Positions 62,474-64,000 of a stretch of 64,000 bases of DNA are shown here, piece by piece. Source of the DNA: Acinetobacter portensis (GTDB lineage: Bacteria; Pseudomonadota; Gammaproteobacteria; Pseudomonadales; Moraxellaceae); the NCBI RefSeq assembly GCF_023158935.1, contig NZ_CP096120.1, positions 1 through 64,000 on the forward strand. The letters are read 5' to 3'. The stretch's first letter is position 1. Every line of letters starts with the position of its first letter. The position numbers and the translations under genes were made by a program. The notes under the pieces were generated by a model. The model saw nothing but the letters and a program-made list of their open reading frames with translations. It was not told the origin of the DNA and made no database searches.

Positions 62474-63564
62474 ATGACACATCTCAATGAGTTATATCTT
62501 ATCTTAAACAAATCTCTAAAATGGAACAAGTCACATTTAAAGTGCTTTGCGCTCATCATGCTTGTGATTATTTTAAAGCAAACATGTAATCTTTCTTCTG
62601 CATCTAAAGCCTTGCCCATCAAGTGTTTACCACAATCATTTTATCGACGTATGCAGCGCTTCTTTGCAGGTCAGTATTTTGATTATCGTCAAATTTCTCA
62701 GTTGATTTTCAATATGTTTTCATTCGACCAAGTGCAACTGACTTTAGATAGAACCAATTGGAAATGGGGAAAACGAAATATTAATATCCTGATGCTCGCA
62801 ATCGTTTATCGTGGAATAGCGATACCTATCCTTTGGACATTGCTTAATAAACGTGGAAATTCAGATACGAAAGAGCGTATTGCTTTGATTCAACGCTTTA
62901 TAGCCATTTTTGGTAAAGACCGTATTGTGAATGTGTTCGCAGACAGAGAGTTTATCGGTGAGCAGTGGTTTACATGGTTAATTGAACAAGACATCAACTT
63001 CTGCATTCGTGTTAAAAAAACTTCATTGTCACCAATCATTTAGGAAAGAATCATAAAATTAGTGATTTATTTCGCCATCTTAAAGTTGGTCAAATTGAAT
63101 GTCGTAAACGACGGATTTTGGTTGGTCGGGTGAAACTATATATAAGTGCACTACAGTTAGAAAATGGAGAGCTTTTACTCGTCGTTTCTCCTCAGTTTAA
63201 TGCCAATGCTATTCAGGATTATGCATTACGCTGGGAAATTGAAACCTTATTCAGTTGTCTCAAAGGACGCGGGTTTAATCTTGAAAATACGCGCTTGACA
63301 GACCCTAGACGAGTGAAAAAATTGATTGCGGTGTTAGCTATAAGCTTCTGTTGGTGTTACTTAACGGGTGAATGGCAACATAATCAAAAAAAAGCGATAA
63401 AAATAAAGAAGCATGGACGACTCTCAATGAGTTTATTTCGCTATGGTTTAGACTATGTTCAAATGGCGATTCAGCGTTTAATTGGTTTTGGGAAAAAAGA
63501 AGAGTTTAAGGAAATTTTGGCAATTTTAAGAAAGCAGAATCCTGATAGGATAAGGGTTCTGTGA
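62474..63564 (+). CDS. ISAba1 transposase (two frames, -1 frameshift)
   Basis: The first frame (62474-63043) carries the first catalytic Asp in LDRTNWKWG and the second in VFADREFIG. The second frame (to 63564) carries the IS4 signature Y-(2)-R-(3)-E-(6)-K as YALRWEIETLFSCLK. A run of seven A (63014-63020) lets a -1 slip join them, reading KKNFIVTNHLG in place of KKTSLSPII-stop. This gives about 363 residues with a full DDE triad, so the element looks active. Confidence 0.9.
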
Positions 63565-63582
63565 AATTTGTCGTGTACAGAG

Positions 63583-63591
63583 AAATTTTTG
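63583..63591. repeat. ISAba1 target-site duplication, right copy
   Basis: AAATTTTTG directly follows the right inverted repeat; the receptor frame continues from here. Confidence 0.95.
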
Positions 63592-64000
63592 TTAGATCAA
63601 TGGGGAGATTTAACGCTCAGTGCTTTTGGTGATTTTGTGAAAAATCGTGTGAAGGATACAAAAAAATTACAGTCCTCAAATGATGGTGAATATCCAACAA
63701 ATATGCCAACTAATCGCTATGGAGCAAGTTTAGAGTGGGAAAAGGATGATTATCACATGCGACTTTCCAACACTTATTATGCAAAGCCACAATACTTAGG
63801 TAAAAGTGTAAATACCGAAGTTGCATTACCTGCTTATAATTTATTAGATTTATCTTTTAGTAAGAAACTTGCATTAAAAAATGCAGAAGTTGAATTTTAT
63901 TTAAATGGAACAAACTTACTGAATGAAGAAGCTAGACCTCAAAACTCGCCATTGAAATATATTGCTCCTTTGCCAGGAAGAGGGTTTCAATTGGGTATAA

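Larger units (their letters stand above)
62403..63582 (+). mobile_element. ISAba1: Insertion sequence ISAba1 (IS4 family), complete
   Basis: 1180 bp, the exact length of ISAba1. Perfect 16-bp terminal inverted repeats (CTCTGTACACGACAAA at the left, its complement at the right), a 9-bp target duplication, and a two-frame transposase whose first frame is 189 codons. Recognised from memory as ISAba1 or a very close variant; a nucleotide comparison would settle it. It lies in the same direction as the receptor gene it splits. Confidence 0.93.
60501..64000 (+). pseudogene. ZnuD-like TonB-dependent zinc receptor, interrupted by ISAba1
   Basis: Outer-membrane receptor. The 5' part (60501-62402) has a signal peptide (MKTVPMLFLLFILIEQVEA), a plug domain (LGDAIKHVSGVQSSSFGPNS, VPVIRGLQGNRVGVFENG) and barrel strands including HYGVPGF, as in ZnuD. 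An IS splits it at codon region SYKFL. After the IS the frame resumes (63583-64000: KFLLDQWGDLTLSAFGDF to LPGRGFQLGI) and runs off the window a few residues before the expected end. Both halves are undamaged, so the insertion is recent. Zur control supports a zinc role. As it stands a truncated protein would form. Confidence 0.85.

Noticed and set aside
62474..63564. Transposase treated as a decayed pseudogene because of two frames
   Set aside because: The split at an A7 tract is the normal state of this element, and both inverted repeats and catalytic residues are intact.

Overview
The window is Acinetobacter chromosomal DNA, starting at the dnaA start codon next to the replication origin. 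The evidence is the dnaA-dnaN-recF-gyrB order, low G+C with short A/T-rich spacers, gammaproteobacterial rRNA, Moraxellaceae-type housekeeping proteins, and an IS element whose ends, length and two-frame transposase match ISAba1 of the Acinetobacter baumannii group. I cannot name the species.

Layout. 1-6.8 kb: replication genes plus a small NTF2-like gene. 6.8-14.2 kb: an ABC-F ATPase, erpA, a LysR regulator divergent from a DsbA-like/YdhR-like pair, anmK and tyrS. 14.9-20.7 kb: a complete rRNA operon (16S, tRNA-Ile, tRNA-Ala, 23S, 5S) with promoter, leader and terminator. 20.9-24.8 kb: an aromatic-acid-type MFS transporter, an unknown protein with a nuclease-like motif, an ankyrin protein, a candidate Rsm/Csr-type small RNA and an FMN reductase. 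24.3-29.2 kb: ribF-ileS-lspA-fkpB. 29.4-37.1 kb: a TDT transporter, a nucleosidase, a TetR regulator and an ssu sulfonate operon with two binding proteins. 37.5-43.9 kb: argA, three RcnB-like paralogues, small unknown genes and ubiG-mupP-yciK. 44-51.4 kb: dsbA, a FabR-like regulator, rph, a 24-codon ORF, nadC, ampD, murJ and two FKBP isomerases. 51.6-60.1 kb: a frameshifted lipoprotein gene, a MocR regulator, tag, an M23 lipoprotein, mutY, HIT, dienelactone hydrolase, a DUF1328 gene, ycgN, DUF523 and rarA. 60.1-64 kb: a candidate minus-strand RNA, then a Zur-box-controlled ZnuD-like zinc receptor split by ISAba1.

Themes. Four ParB-type parS sites (one exact to the Pseudomonas site, the others with small deviations) mark this as the centromere-like origin region. 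AnmK, MupP and AmpD belong to one cell-wall recycling route. SsuA1/A2/B/C/D make a desulfonation pathway whose flavin reductase may be the unlinked gene at 23.6-24.2 kb.

The most striking non-coding signal is at 23,383-23,591 on the minus strand. A GacA-type 18-bp palindrome, a TATATT -10 placed about 65 bp downstream, and a roughly 135-nt transcript with five GGA motifs (four as CAGGA) fit a CsrA/RsmA-sequestering RNA. One of the CAGGA motifs sits in the pentaloop of a strong terminator. All assignments come from reading the sequence; no database search was run.
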